Shown here: one piece after another, positions 1 to 7,976 of the stretch | Position numbering within the stretch: the first letter of the stretch is position 1 | Layout: each line of letters starts with the position of its first letter | Source of the DNA: Dehalococcoidia bacterium | Lineage (GTDB): Bacteria; Chloroflexota; Dehalococcoidia; Dehalococcoidales; UBA3254 | Direction: 5' to 3' | NCBI GenBank assembly: GCA_025361145.1 | Contig: JANYAV010000008.1 | Location: 1 to 34,940, forward strand | DNA: 34,940 nucleotides | Notes under the pieces: generated by a model | The model's database searches: none | Told to the model about the DNA's origin: nothing | Seen by the model: only the letters and a program-made list of their open reading frames with translations | Program-made: the position numbers and the translations under genes

Positions 1-308
1 GGTTTTTGCAGGCTTTTCTCTTTCAGGAACCGGGAGGCAACAGCCTGCATAAATTTGATGCCAAATACGCTGTGAGGACCGATGCCCGATATCTCTTGCA
101 ATTCCTCAGGAGAAGCTTCTAAAACACCCCTCAGGCTTTTAAATCTGCGAATTGCTTCCTTGGCCTGGGGTTTACAGTCTGATAGCGGCTTGCCCAATGT
201 GATCAGCAGTTCAACGATCTCATAATCCTGAAAGCCATCCAGACCGTATTTTAAGAATCTTTCCCTTAACCGTTTGCGGTGTCCCTTGGAGTCCTCTTTT
301 GCTTCCAT
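1..308 (-). CDS. radC: RadC-family DNA repair protein, N-terminal part (cut by window edge)
   Basis: An open frame begins with ATG at 308 and runs off the left edge (about 102 codons). The visible part matches the RadC N-terminus: a basic start (GHRKRLRERFLKYG), then DYEIVELLITLGKP, then a helix-hairpin-helix section with SLRGVLEASPEEL and ISGIGP. The C-terminal JAB/MPN metalloprotease-like domain, which would hold the zinc motif, lies outside the window. An AAGGAG ribosome-binding site precedes the ATG at normal spacing, 12 bases after the dnaE stop, so radC is probably the last gene of a dnaE-radC transcript. RadC is historically called a DNA repair protein, but its biochemical role is unsettled. 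Family assignment is fairly sure; completeness cannot be judged. Confidence 0.8.
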   Translation of the reverse strand, partial: MEAKEDSKGHRKRLRERFLKYGLDGFQDYEIVELLITLGKPLSDCKPQAKEAIRRFKSLRGVLEASPEELQEISGIGPHSVFGIKFMQAVASRFLKEKSLQK

Positions 309-320
309 TAACAGTACTCC

Positions 321-3300
321 TTATAATTTTTCGGTTTTAACGTTATCAATACCCAGTATCTGCACTAAACGTTTTTTTAGGTCCGGGGAAGCATCGGTAG
401 ATTCCTTCATTTTCAGGTTTTTAATTTGATCTGGAAGAATAAGACGCAGATGGACTTCGTCCTTCCCGCTATATTGGTTAATTATCTCAATGACTTTGTT
501 TAACATTGCTAGGTCTTTACTTTCGTCATCAGTCTGGGCCAAAGTTATAATTAGCTTTTGAGGTGCGGCTATCGGCATTGTGCTGGTGTCTTTATTTACG
601 CTTGCTATACCGTTGTGCTCACCATTTTTGACCTTGCCATTATTGCCGTTGCCGTTAGTTGCGCTTTTTGTGTTTTCCTTCTCTACCAACAACCGGGTGG
701 GTTTGGCTGCCGATTCAGGATTATAAATATCGACGGCGTCGCAATTGAACTGTACCCGCTCCTCTCTTATCTTAACCTTGCCCTCTATCCGCAGGAAATT
801 GCCTGCTTTCCAGAGTTCTTTAGTATCTTCATAAGTCCTGGCCCAAACCATTACTTCCAGGGCAGAAACATCATCGGTAATTGTCGCTGCGCAAAAGGCC
901 CTATGGCCCTTGGTAAAAAGCTCCCGGATTGAATCTACCATTCCTACTAATACCAGGCTTTGACCTTCCAGTTCTGCGTTTATTTGGGAAGGCAATATGG
1001 TGTTCTCAGTGTCTATCAGTTTAGAATATCGGGCAAAGGGATGTTCGGAAAGGTAAACCCCCATCAACTCCTTTTCCCAAAGCAGCTTCTCTTTAGCATC
1101 GACGTCTTCTCCGCCGAGTTCCAGACTGGGCATCGGTATAGGAGCCGACTGCCCGAAGAGGTCAAACATAGTGGATTGACCACTGCTTTTTAGCTTCTGT
1201 TCGGTCTGGGCCAGAGAAATCAATCTCTCAACACTGTTAAATAAAGCGCCCCTCAGCCCAAGGCAGTCCATCGCTCCCACCTTGATCAGGTTTTCCATGA
1301 CTCTGCGGTTAGCGCTTTGTGCGTCTAAGCGACGGCAAAAATCTTCTATCGATTTAAATGGGCCGTTTTTATTTCGTTCAGCAATTATCGGTTCTATCGC
1401 GCCTTTCCCTACATTTTTCACCGCGGCTAGACCAAAACGAATAGCGGGTTTTTCAGCTTCTGCACTACTCTCAATGTTGAAATCCACCTGACTATAATTT
1501 ACATCCGGCGCTAAAATGGTTATCCCCAGACGTTTGGCTTCGGAAACAGCCATGGCAATTTTTTCGAGATCGTCTATATTGGTCTGTAAAAAGGCCGTGA
1601 TATATTCAGAAGGATAGTTAGCCTTGAGATAAGCCGTCTGATAGGCAATTAAGGCATAACTCACGCTATGCGCTTTGTTAAAAGCATAACCTGCAAAAGG
1701 CAAAATCAGGGCGAAGATCGTGTTGGCGATTTCTTCGGAGTAACCCAGTTTGATGGCGCCGTTGATAAAATTGGTCTTTTCCTTTTGCATGACTTCAGGG
1801 ATTTTTTTACCCATGGCTTTGCGGAAAATGTCGGCCTGCCCCAAACTGTAACCTGCGAATTCCCGCACAATAAACAATACCTGGTCCTGATAGACAATCA
1901 CCCCATATGTCTCTTCCAGTATCTTAGCCAGTGCCGGATGTGGATAAGTGATGGGCTCTTCACCGTGTTTAGATTTAATAAATTTGGGAATATGCTCCAT
2001 CGGGCCGGGACGGTATAAAGCCACCATAGCAGCGATATCGCTGAAGCAAGTGGGTTTGAGTTCCTTGATATAACGACGCATGCCGGAGCTTTCCAGTTGG
2101 AAAACACCGGTAGTCTCTCCCGCCGCTAAAAGATCGAAGGTCTTTTTATCGTCTAAGGGCAATTTATTGATATCCAGATTGACACCCCGATTAGCCAGGA
2201 TGATCTCCTGTGCTTTGGCCAGAATGGTATGATTGGCCAGTCCTAGAAAGTCCATCTTCAATAGCCCGATCTTGGCGATGTTCTCCATGGCATATTGGGT
2301 CATCACCAGACCACTGCCTTCTCCCTTTGATACCTGCAAAAGGGGTACATACTTAGTCAGCGGCTCTTTGGAGATCACGATACCTGCCGCATGAGTGCTG
2401 GCGTGCCGGGCAACTCCCTCCACCCGCCTTGCAGCATCAATGAGTTTCTTGATAATGGGATCTTTGTAGATTTCCCTTAACTCAGCCACCTCTACCAGCG
2501 ATCTGTCCAGTGTAACACCCGGTCCCAGGGGTATTAACCGCGCCACTCTGTCCACATCGCTATAAGGCATACCTAACGCCCGCCCGATGTCCCGCAGGGC
2601 CGCCCGGGCACCTAGGGTACCAAAGGTGATTATCTGGGCCACATGGTCAGCCCCGTATTTATTAGACACGTAGTCAATGACGTCCTGACGGCGGCGGTCT
2701 TCAAAATCGGAATCAATATCCGGCATTTCCTTGCGTTCTATATTCAGGAAACGCTCGAAAACCAGTTTGTGCTCAACAGGATCCAGAGGAGTAATACCCA
2801 AACAATGCAATACCAGGCTAGCCGCCGCGCTGCCTCTCACCCCTAAATAAATCCCTTTATTCTTGGCAAAGGTCAGCATATCCCAAACTACCAGGAAATA
2901 ATTGGCGAATTGGGTTTTTTCAATTACTTCCAATTCATACTGCAACCTCTGTTCCAGTTCAGGGGTTGGGTTGGGGAACATGGTCTTGAAACCCCCAGTG
3001 CACAGGTCTTTCAAATAGTCCTGCGCGCTCTTACCTGACGGCAGATCTATTTCAGGCAGATGCAACCTGGAGAAATCTAACTTTAAATCGCACAGATCGG
3101 CGATAATTTGAGTATTTTCTATGGCTTCAGGTATATCCTGGTAGGCGTCGATCATTTCCTGGGGGTTTTTTAAATAAAAATAGTCTCCTGCCATTTTCAT
3201 GTGTTTCGGATCATTGATGGTGGTGTTAGTTCCAACGCATAAAAGCAATTCATGATAAGGGGCATCGTCCTGGTTTATATAGTGAACATCATTGGTAGCC

Positions 3301-3890
3301 ACCAGCGGAATACTCAGTGCTTGCCCTAAAGCAATCAATTCCCGGTTGACTTTCTCCAGTTCCGCTATGGGGAACCTCTGGATTTCTATGTAAAATTCTT
3401 TAAAGACCTTTTTGTACCAGAGAGCAGCTTGACGAGCTTCTTCGCTACGATTCTGCAATAGCAGTGCAGGTATTTCACCACCCAGGCAAGCTGTCAAGGC
3501 GATCAGACCTTCATTGTGTAGCTCCAACAAAGCGTGGTCTACTTTGGGTTTGTAATAGAACCCTTCCAGGTGGGCTTTGGTGGTAAGCTGCATCAGGTTA
3601 CGATATCCGGTCAGGTTCTTGGCCAATAGTACAACATGGTAGCTGGACTTTTCCGCGGGCGTCCGGCTGGTATGGTCGTTCTGGGCTACATACAATTCGC
3701 AGCCAATGATAGGTTTTATCCCGGCATCTTTGGCCGCTTGATAAAAATCAATGGCGCCATACATGACTCCATGATCGGTGAGAGCTAGACTGGTCATGCC
3801 CAATTCCTTGGCGCGTTTGACTAATAGAGGAATACGGCACATGCCGTCTAGTAAACTGTATTCTGAATGAACATGAAGATGGGTAAACAT
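321..3890 (-). CDS. dnaE: DNA polymerase III alpha subunit
   Basis: Replicative DNA polymerase catalytic subunit, about 1189 aa, normal length for DnaE1. The N-terminal PHP domain (roughly 1-270) keeps its metal-binding motifs: HLHVHSEYS, ALTDHG, GCELY and NDVHY. The polymerase core shows the catalytic aspartates in PDIDSDF (near 391-396) and KMDFLGL. Near the C-terminus is an OB-fold (LVLVGMVDSIRELF, then AATITDDVSALEVMVWAR), followed by an Asn/Gly-rich linker and a last small domain. The longest frame starts with TTG at 3893, but ATG at 3890 is preferred because it lies 8 nt after a GAGG site and gives the usual MFTHLHVHSEYS start. It is transcribed from an apparent extended -10 promoter just upstream and leads into radC. 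Confidence 0.96.
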   Translation of the reverse strand: MFTHLHVHSEYSLLDGMCRIPLLVKRAKELGMTSLALTDHGVMYGAIDFYQAAKDAGIKPIIGCELYVAQNDHTSRTPAEKSSYHVVLLAKNLTGYRNLMQLTTKAHLEGFYYKPKVDHALLELHNEGLIALTACLGGEIPALLLQNRSEEARQAALWYKKVFKEFYIEIQRFPIAELEKVNRELIALGQALSIPLVATNDVHYINQDDAPYHELLLCVGTNTTINDPKHMKMAGDYFYLKNPQEMIDAYQDIPEAIENTQIIADLCDLKLDFSRLHLPEIDLPSGKSAQDYLKDLCTGGFKTMFPNPTPELEQRLQYELEVIEKTQFANYFLVVWDMLTFAKNKGIYLGVRGSAAASLVLHCLGITPLDPVEHKLVFERFLNIERKEMPDIDSDFEDRRRQDVIDYVSNKYGADHVAQIITFGTLGARAALRDIGRALGMPYSDVDRVARLIPLGPGVTLDRSLVEVAELREIYKDPIIKKLIDAARRVEGVARHASTHAAGIVISKEPLTKYVPLLQVSKGEGSGLVMTQYAMENIAKIGLLKMDFLGLANHTILAKAQEIILANRGVNLDINKLPLDDKKTFDLLAAGETTGVFQLESSGMRRYIKELKPTCFSDIAAMVALYRPGPMEHIPKFIKSKHGEEPITYPHPALAKILEETYGVIVYQDQVLFIVREFAGYSLGQADIFRKAMGKKIPEVMQKEKTNFINGAIKLGYSEEIANTIFALILPFAGYAFNKAHSVSYALIAYQTAYLKANYPSEYITAFLQTNIDDLEKIAMAVSEAKRLGITILAPDVNYSQVDFNIESSAEAEKPAIRFGLAAVKNVGKGAIEPIIAERNKNGPFKSIEDFCRRLDAQSANRRVMENLIKVGAMDCLGLRGALFNSVERLISLAQTEQKLKSSGQSTMFDLFGQSAPIPMPSLELGGEDVDAKEKLLWEKELMGVYLSEHPFARYSKLIDTENTILPSQINAELEGQSLVLVGMVDSIRELFTKGHRAFCAATITDDVSALEVMVWARTYEDTKELWKAGNFLRIEGKVKIREERVQFNCDAVDIYNPESAAKPTRLLVEKENTKSATNGNGNNGKVKNGEHNGIASVNKDTSTMPIAAPQKLIITLAQTDDESKDLAMLNKVIEIINQYSGKDEVHLRLILPDQIKNLKMKESTDASPDLKKRLVQILGIDNVKTEKL

Positions 3891-3917
3891 CAAGCGATCC
3901 TCGTAAAATTCTGACTT

Positions 3918-3926
3918 ATTATAACA
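3918..3926 (-). promoter_or_regulatory. Extended -10 promoter of dnaE
   Basis: On the minus strand, TGT plus TATAAT (an extended -10 element) lies about 25 nt upstream of the dnaE ATG. The -35 region (TTCGAA, 17 nt further up) is poor, which is common with extended -10 promoters. Called by eye. Confidence 0.55.
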
Positions 3927-3970
3927 CAGTAAAGACTTGTTTCGAATCGTCTATGTTGTCATAAAACCTC

Positions 3971-3998
3971 TTGACAGACAAGATTTATGAATTACAAT
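3971..3998 (+). promoter_or_regulatory. Sigma-70 type promoter of the 4050 gene
   Basis: A perfect TTGACA (3971-3976), a 16-nt spacer and TACAAT (3993-3998) form one of the best promoter matches in the window. It points at the small membrane-protein gene starting at 4050, leaving a leader of about 45 nt, and argues that this otherwise unrecognised gene is real. Confidence 0.7.
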
Positions 3999-4049
3999 AA
4001 GGATATAGCATTACTGATATAAATTAGATTTTAGAAAGAGTTCTAGAAA

Positions 4050-4499
4050 ATGCCGCAAATCAGAATAAAAAAAGTACTTAAAACTTTAGGCATTACCCTA
4101 ATAGCTTTGCCGGAGCCGTTTACTACACCTGTAGGAATTGTTATTTTATTTTTAGTCTTCGCAGTATACCATAAGAGAAGCCTGGCTAAATTCGGCGATC
4201 TGGAACTCCTCATCAAAAGGTCTATACAAAATACTGAGCCGGTTGGATTCAGACGCCATTTGAGCACGGAACATATTGCCATACAGCATCATATCAAACG
4301 ACCTGCTGTGATGCCTCAAAATAATTCCTGGTTTGATAATCGTAGAATTTCCGCAAGAACTTTACATCATACCCTAAAGACCAGCTTCCCGCAGTATGAA
4401 GCCGAACAAGGGTTGTATTATAAGAATAGTTCCAATGCATCTGCCTTGCTAAAAGTAAAACCCTCAATCGAATTTCACAAGTTAAAGTCCTGTCTCTAA
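4050..4499 (+). CDS. Small hypothetical membrane-anchored protein
   Basis: A 149-aa protein that I do not recognise. Residues about 11-42 form a hydrophobic hairpin-like stretch (LGITLIALPEPF, then GIVILFLVFAVYH), interrupted by a Pro-rich turn. A basic segment (KRSLAKFGDLELLIKRS) follows, then a polar, His/Asn-rich tail with no obvious fold. The start resembles small PGPGW-like membrane proteins in layout only. It is the only plus-strand gene in the first 14.5 kb and lies between the divergent dnaE and the convergent rpiB. Support comes from a TTGACA/TACAAT promoter upstream and a purine-rich AGAAAGAG stretch before the ATG, though the ribosome-binding site is weak. A short frame lies opposite, but without comparable signals. 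Confidence 0.55.
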   Translation: MPQIRIKKVLKTLGITLIALPEPFTTPVGIVILFLVFAVYHKRSLAKFGDLELLIKRSIQNTEPVGFRRHLSTEHIAIQHHIKRPAVMPQNNSWFDNRRISARTLHHTLKTSFPQYEAEQGLYYKNSSNASALLKVKPSIEFHKLKSCL

Positions 4500-4540
4500 C
4501 GGTGAAGTTAACTTATTATCATTAGGTTTGTAGATTAGCC

Positions 4541-5017
4541 TTATGTTGTGTTTCTATTAACGGGGCTGTAGCGCGACTCTATCGCCAATACTTTATTCAA
4601 TCGTCGCAGGTATTTTCCCTGATTCAAAAAATCGGCTTTAAGAAAAGAGGCAATTAACTCTTTAGCCATTTCTACACCAATTACCCTGCCGCCCAGGCAC
4701 AACAGATTCATATTATCATGCTCCACTCCCTGCCTGGCCGTATATGTATCCTGACACAGAGCTGCTCTGATTCCGGGAATTTTATTAGCCGCAATTGCCG
4801 CTCCCGCTCCGCTGCCGCAAATCATGATGCCGCGTTCAGCCTTGCCTGTATTAATAGCCTCCGCGCTATATTCTGCGAAATCAGGATAATCGTCTAGCGC
4901 GTTAAAAGTTTTAGCACCCAGATCTAATAATTCTATGTCCTGAGTTTCTAACCAGCTAATTAAGTCCATTTTCAAAGCGAAGCCGCCGTGATCGGCAGCT
5001 AAAGCTATCTTCCGCAT
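4541..5017 (-). CDS. rpiB: Ribose-5-phosphate isomerase B
   Basis: Interconverts ribose 5-phosphate and ribulose 5-phosphate in the non-oxidative pentose phosphate pathway. The 158-aa length fits the RpiB/LacAB family. The N-terminal IALAADHGGFALK motif is present, as is the catalytic Cys67 in the anion-hole loop (ICGSGAGAAIAANK) and the segment DTYTARQGVEHDNMN with His100. The gene begins one base after the tkt stop (TAA, G, ATG), so the two are almost certainly co-transcribed. Some RpiB relatives isomerise other sugars (allose 6-phosphate, galactose 6-phosphate), but pairing with transketolase argues for the pentose role. Confidence 0.93.
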   Translation of the reverse strand: MRKIALAADHGGFALKMDLISWLETQDIELLDLGAKTFNALDDYPDFAEYSAEAINTGKAERGIMICGSGAGAAIAANKIPGIRAALCQDTYTARQGVEHDNMNLLCLGGRVIGVEMAKELIASFLKADFLNQGKYLRRLNKVLAIESRYSPVNRNTT

Positions 5018-5018
5018 C

Positions 5019-7028
5019 TTATTCCCCTGCTAATAACCTCTCAGCTTTGGTAACTACATTAGCGACGCTTAAACCGAATTTCTCGAAAAGCACCTTCGCC
5101 GGTGCTGAACTGCCAAAATGGTCTAACCCGATTGCCAGACCTTTTGAACCAAGATAGCGTTCCCACCCCAGGGTCGCTCCCGCTTCTATCGAAATTCGGG
5201 TCTTTATTTTTTCCGGCAGCACTGCTAGTCGATAGTGTTCCGATTGCTCCGCAAATATTTCCCATGAAGGTAAAGAAACCACTCTAACTTTTATGTTCTT
5301 GGATTCCATAATTTCCGCTGAGGCCAACGCAATTGAGACTTCAGATCCTGTTGCCATCAATATTATGTCAATTGTTCCTATCGCATCTTTTAAGATATAA
5401 CCGCCTTTGCCAAGATTTTCTGCTGGTGCCAGCTTTTTTCTGTCCAATATCGGCAAATTTTGCCGACTTAGTATCAAAGCGGTCGGACCACTTCGACGCT
5501 CCAGGGCTACTCGCCAGGCCTCGGCAGTTTCGGCAGCATCAGCCGGGCGAATAACAGTTAGGTTGGGTATTAGGCGTAGGCTCATTAATTGCTCAATCGG
5601 TTGATGGGTAGGCCCATCTTCGCCAATGCCAATCGAATCGTGGGTAAAGAGATAAATAACCGGCAACTTCATAACAGCCGATAAACGAAGCGCCGGCCGC
5701 AAATAATCAGAAAATATCATAAATGTAGCTAAAAATGGGCGGAATCCCCCATGCAGGGCTATGCCATTACTGATCGCTGCCATCGCATGCTCTCTTAAGC
5801 CGTAGCGAATATTGCGTCCTGAAAAATCTCCAGAGCTGATATCCCCTGATCCTTTCAGATAAGCTCGGGTAGAACCGGCTAGATCGGCGGCCCCTCCTAT
5901 CAGGTCGGGAATTTTGTCAGCCAGATTGTTCAATATAATACCTGAGGCTTCCCTGGTAGACATAGCCGCAGCCTCAGTTTTAATTCCGTCCTCTAAGCAG
6001 GTATCTCTACCAGAATATATTTCTCCTGAAATAGCCCGCGCTAACTCGGCTGCTTCTTGGGGGTAAGCCTGTGTATAATTGCCGATTTGGCTTTGCCATT
6101 TAATATAAAGCGTTGTACCCCGTTCTCTGGCCTGACGGCAGTGTTCGAGAACTTCCCCTGGGACAAGAAATGTCTCAGCATAATTCCAACCCAGGTTCTG
6201 TTTGGTCAGCTTGACTTCTTCATTTCCCAGCGGCTCGCCGTGAGCTAAATTAGTCCCTGCTTTATGCGGGCTCCCGTAGCCAATCGTAGTTTTACAGATA
6301 ATCAGATGAGGTTGATCTGGTTTAGCTTTAGCAGCTGCGATAGCCTGACTCATTTCTTCTAAATCAAGCCCATTAATGGGTCCCGTTACCTGCCAATTAC
6401 TAGCTTCAAAACGTTTTTTGATGTCCTCTGTGAAAGAAACAGTCGGGCCGTCCTGCTGGATGCCATTTGAATCATAGAAGTAAATCAACTTTCCCAACTT
6501 TAAATTGCCAGCTAGCGAGGCGGCTTCGTAGGATATCCCTTCCTCTAAGTCGCCATCGGAAACCAGGGCATAGGTATAGTGATCTATTATCTCAAAACCC
6601 GGACGGTTGAACCTTGCCGCCAGTTTGCGTTCAGCGATGGCCATACCCACTCCATTGGCAAAACCCTGTCCCAGGGGCCCAGTGGTAGCTTCAACCCCTG
6701 TAGTCACACCGTGTTCCGGATGACCCGGCGTTTTACTGCCCCATTGCCGGAAGTTTTTTAAATCATCCAATGAAAGGCCATAACCCGTCAGGTACAACCA
6801 TGAATATAAAAGCATAGAAGCATGACCGGCTGAAAGCACAAATCTATCTCTGTCAAACCAATCAGGATTAGCCGGACTATGTTTTAAATACCTGTCCCAA
6901 ACTACATAAGTCAATGGTGCGGCGCCCATCGGTGTACCCGGATGCCCTGATTCGGCTTTTTCTACCGCGTCCACACTTAAAAAACGGATAGTATTAATAC
7001 ATAAAGCGTCCAAAGCAGGATTTGTCAT
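5019..7028 (-). CDS. tkt: Transketolase
   Basis: Thiamine-diphosphate enzyme that moves two-carbon ketol units between sugar phosphates; 669 aa, the usual full length. It has the N-terminal [15 protein letters not shown], the thiamine-binding [10 protein letters not shown] followed by [11 protein letters not shown], the middle pyrimidine-binding domain ([16 protein letters not shown], then [16 protein letters not shown]), and a C-terminal domain ending in [20 protein letters not shown]. The longest frame begins with GTG at 7034, but ATG at 7028 is preferred because the GTG sits within the GAGGTG ribosome-binding site. It lies 81 nt downstream of the heliorhodopsin gene on the same strand and abuts rpiB. 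Confidence 0.96.
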   Translation of the reverse strand: MTNPALDALCINTIRFLSVDAVEKAESGHPGTPMGAAPLTYVVWDRYLKHSPANPDWFDRDRFVLSAGHASMLLYSWLYLTGYGLSLDDLKNFRQWGSKTPGHPEHGVTTGVEATTGPLGQGFANGVGMAIAERKLAARFNRPGFEIIDHYTYALVSDGDLEEGISYEAASLAGNLKLGKLIYFYDSNGIQQDGPTVSFTEDIKKRFEASNWQVTGPINGLDLEEMSQAIAAAKAKPDQPHLIICKTTIGYGSPHKAGTNLAHGEPLGNEEVKLTKQNLGWNYAETFLVPGEVLEHCRQARERGTTLYIKWQSQIGNYTQAYPQEAAELARAISGEIYSGRDTCLEDGIKTEAAAMSTREASGIILNNLADKIPDLIGGAADLAGSTRAYLKGSGDISSGDFSGRNIRYGLREHAMAAISNGIALHGGFRPFLATFMIFSDYLRPALRLSAVMKLPVIYLFTHDSIGIGEDGPTHQPIEQLMSLRLIPNLTVIRPADAAETAEAWRVALERRSGPTALILSRQNLPILDRKKLAPAENLGKGGYILKDAIGTIDIILMATGSEVSIALASAEIMESKNIKVRVVSLPSWEIFAEQSEHYRLAVLPEKIKTRISIEAGATLGWERYLGSKGLAIGLDHFGSSAPAKVLFEKFGLSVANVVTKAERLLAGE

Positions 7029-7060
7029 CAGCACCTCTTTTTTTGGTCTGCACGACCATC

Positions 7061-7084
7061 TATCCTATTCATTCTAATAGGATA
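7061..7084. repeat. 9-bp perfect inverted repeat between heliorhodopsin and tkt
   Basis: Two 9-bp arms (TATCCTATT at 7061-7069 and AATAGGATA at 7076-7084) flank a 6-nt loop. On the minus strand no T-run follows, so it is not a standard terminator. It sits 33 nt upstream of the tkt start and could be an operator or an RNA hairpin that sets tkt expression apart from the gene before it. Confidence 0.6.
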
Positions 7085-7109
7085 ACCTGCTTTTTGTTGG
7101 CGAACTTAT

Positions 7110-7877
7110 TTATTTTAAGGTCAATACGGGGAAAAACACCTGCCAGGCCAAGAGGGCCTTGGCAGTGAGACTGAGAATGATATAAACTTTTTCGCCAAAT
7201 AGATAATCCCGCCAGGGTCCCACTTTCTTATACTGTAATATCATATTAACGGCGAAGCAGTTAAAGAAAACGAATAGCGAGGCCACTATCCCGTAAACGA
7301 AACCGGGGGGAGACGCTTTAAGGCCAGGAGCCCAGACATATATCACAATGGCAATCCAGGGAATAATGCCTGCGAAACTACCAAACCAGAATGATAGTAG
7401 GTTTGGCTTACCGGGTTTTTCATATTTTTCTTGCAACCCACCGAAGAGAATCATGCTGGCATTAACGCCGAAGATGGCAATTAAAGCGGCTATATCGCTG
7501 ATGCCTGTTATTTGGGAGATCAAGACTATCATTATGGATGAACTGAAGAAGTACTCAATCCAGCGTCCGTAGTTACGGCTCTGCAGTAGATTGCGTTTGT
7601 ACCAGGGGAAGACTAGAGGTGACGCAATAAGCAGCAGCGCTGCGGCTGAAATAGCCAGAAAGGTAAAAACACCCCAGCCCGTGGGGATATTAAATAGATG
7701 GTGAAGAGTAGGCGCAGTACCGGGAGGGCCTTCCATAAAAGTTGCAGTGACAGGAAGAGCGAACTTGTTAGTCAGAACCGCGATCATAATCGCCTGGATT
7801 GCTAAAATTAAACCTACGATGATGTTCCAGGTACGTAAACTCTTAAGTCGCCGTTCCAAAGATTTATCAATGGCCAT
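7110..7877 (-). CDS. heR: Heliorhodopsin
   Basis: Seven-helix retinal protein of the heliorhodopsin class, 255 aa, the usual length. Signature stretches are RWIEYFFSSSIMIVLI in helix C with Glu108 (the Schiff-base counterion), AALIAIFGVNASMILFG in helix D, and SLTAKALLAWQV in helix G. There Lys240 is the expected retinal attachment site and Ser236 lies four residues before it. These correspond to E107, S237 and K241 of the founding member. By my remembered alignment, the two conserved histidines near the chromophore (H23 and H80) are Leu25 and Leu81 here. The type I rhodopsin pump motif is absent. A strong AAGGAGG site precedes the ATG, and the gene has an apparent promoter with a palindromic operator. 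It follows nfnB and precedes tkt and rpiB. Heliorhodopsins have very slow photocycles and are thought to be sensory or regulatory; the partner is unknown. Confidence 0.93.
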   Translation of the reverse strand: MAIDKSLERRLKSLRTWNIIVGLILAIQAIMIAVLTNKFALPVTATFMEGPPGTAPTLHHLFNIPTGWGVFTFLAISAAALLLIASPLVFPWYKRNLLQSRNYGRWIEYFFSSSIMIVLISQITGISDIAALIAIFGVNASMILFGGLQEKYEKPGKPNLLSFWFGSFAGIIPWIAIVIYVWAPGLKASPPGFVYGIVASLFVFFNCFAVNMILQYKKVGPWRDYLFGEKVYIILSLTAKALLAWQVFFPVLTLK

Positions 7878-7900
7878 AAATTCCTCCTTAACGTAATATC

Positions 7901-7914
7901 TGGGTAATTACCCA
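7901..7914. promoter_or_regulatory. Palindromic operator candidate over the heliorhodopsin start site
   Basis: TGGGTAATTACCCA is a perfect 14-bp palindrome placed directly after the -10 box and before the ribosome-binding site. Its centre coincides with the expected transcription start (about 7909). A dimeric repressor bound here would block initiation. Confidence 0.55.
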
Positions 7915-7915
7915 T

Positions 7916-7945
7916 ATACTACGCAGGAGGATCAGTTAAAGTCAA
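7916..7945 (-). promoter_or_regulatory. Promoter of the heliorhodopsin-tkt-rpiB unit
   Basis: On the minus strand TTGACT (7945-7940), an 18-nt spacer and TAGTAT (7921-7916) form a plausible sigma-70 promoter in the nfnB-heR gap. It could drive heR and read on into tkt and rpiB independently of the nfn genes. Confidence 0.55.
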
Positions 7946-7976
7946 TAGCTTTTTAATAAGAAGGAAACCTTAAAGG

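Noticed and set aside
558-1491. Several plus-strand open frames opposite dnaE
   Set aside because: They lie fully inside a conserved dnaE frame, have no ribosome-binding sites and read as low-complexity shadow protein.
4043-4282. Minus-strand 79-aa frame opposite the 4050 gene
   Set aside because: No promoter or ribosome-binding site, whereas the plus-strand frame has a strong promoter and a coherent hydrophobic N-terminus.
7110-7877. Proton-pumping type I rhodopsin
   Set aside because: The helix C and G signatures are those of heliorhodopsin, and the pump motif with its Asp counterion is absent.
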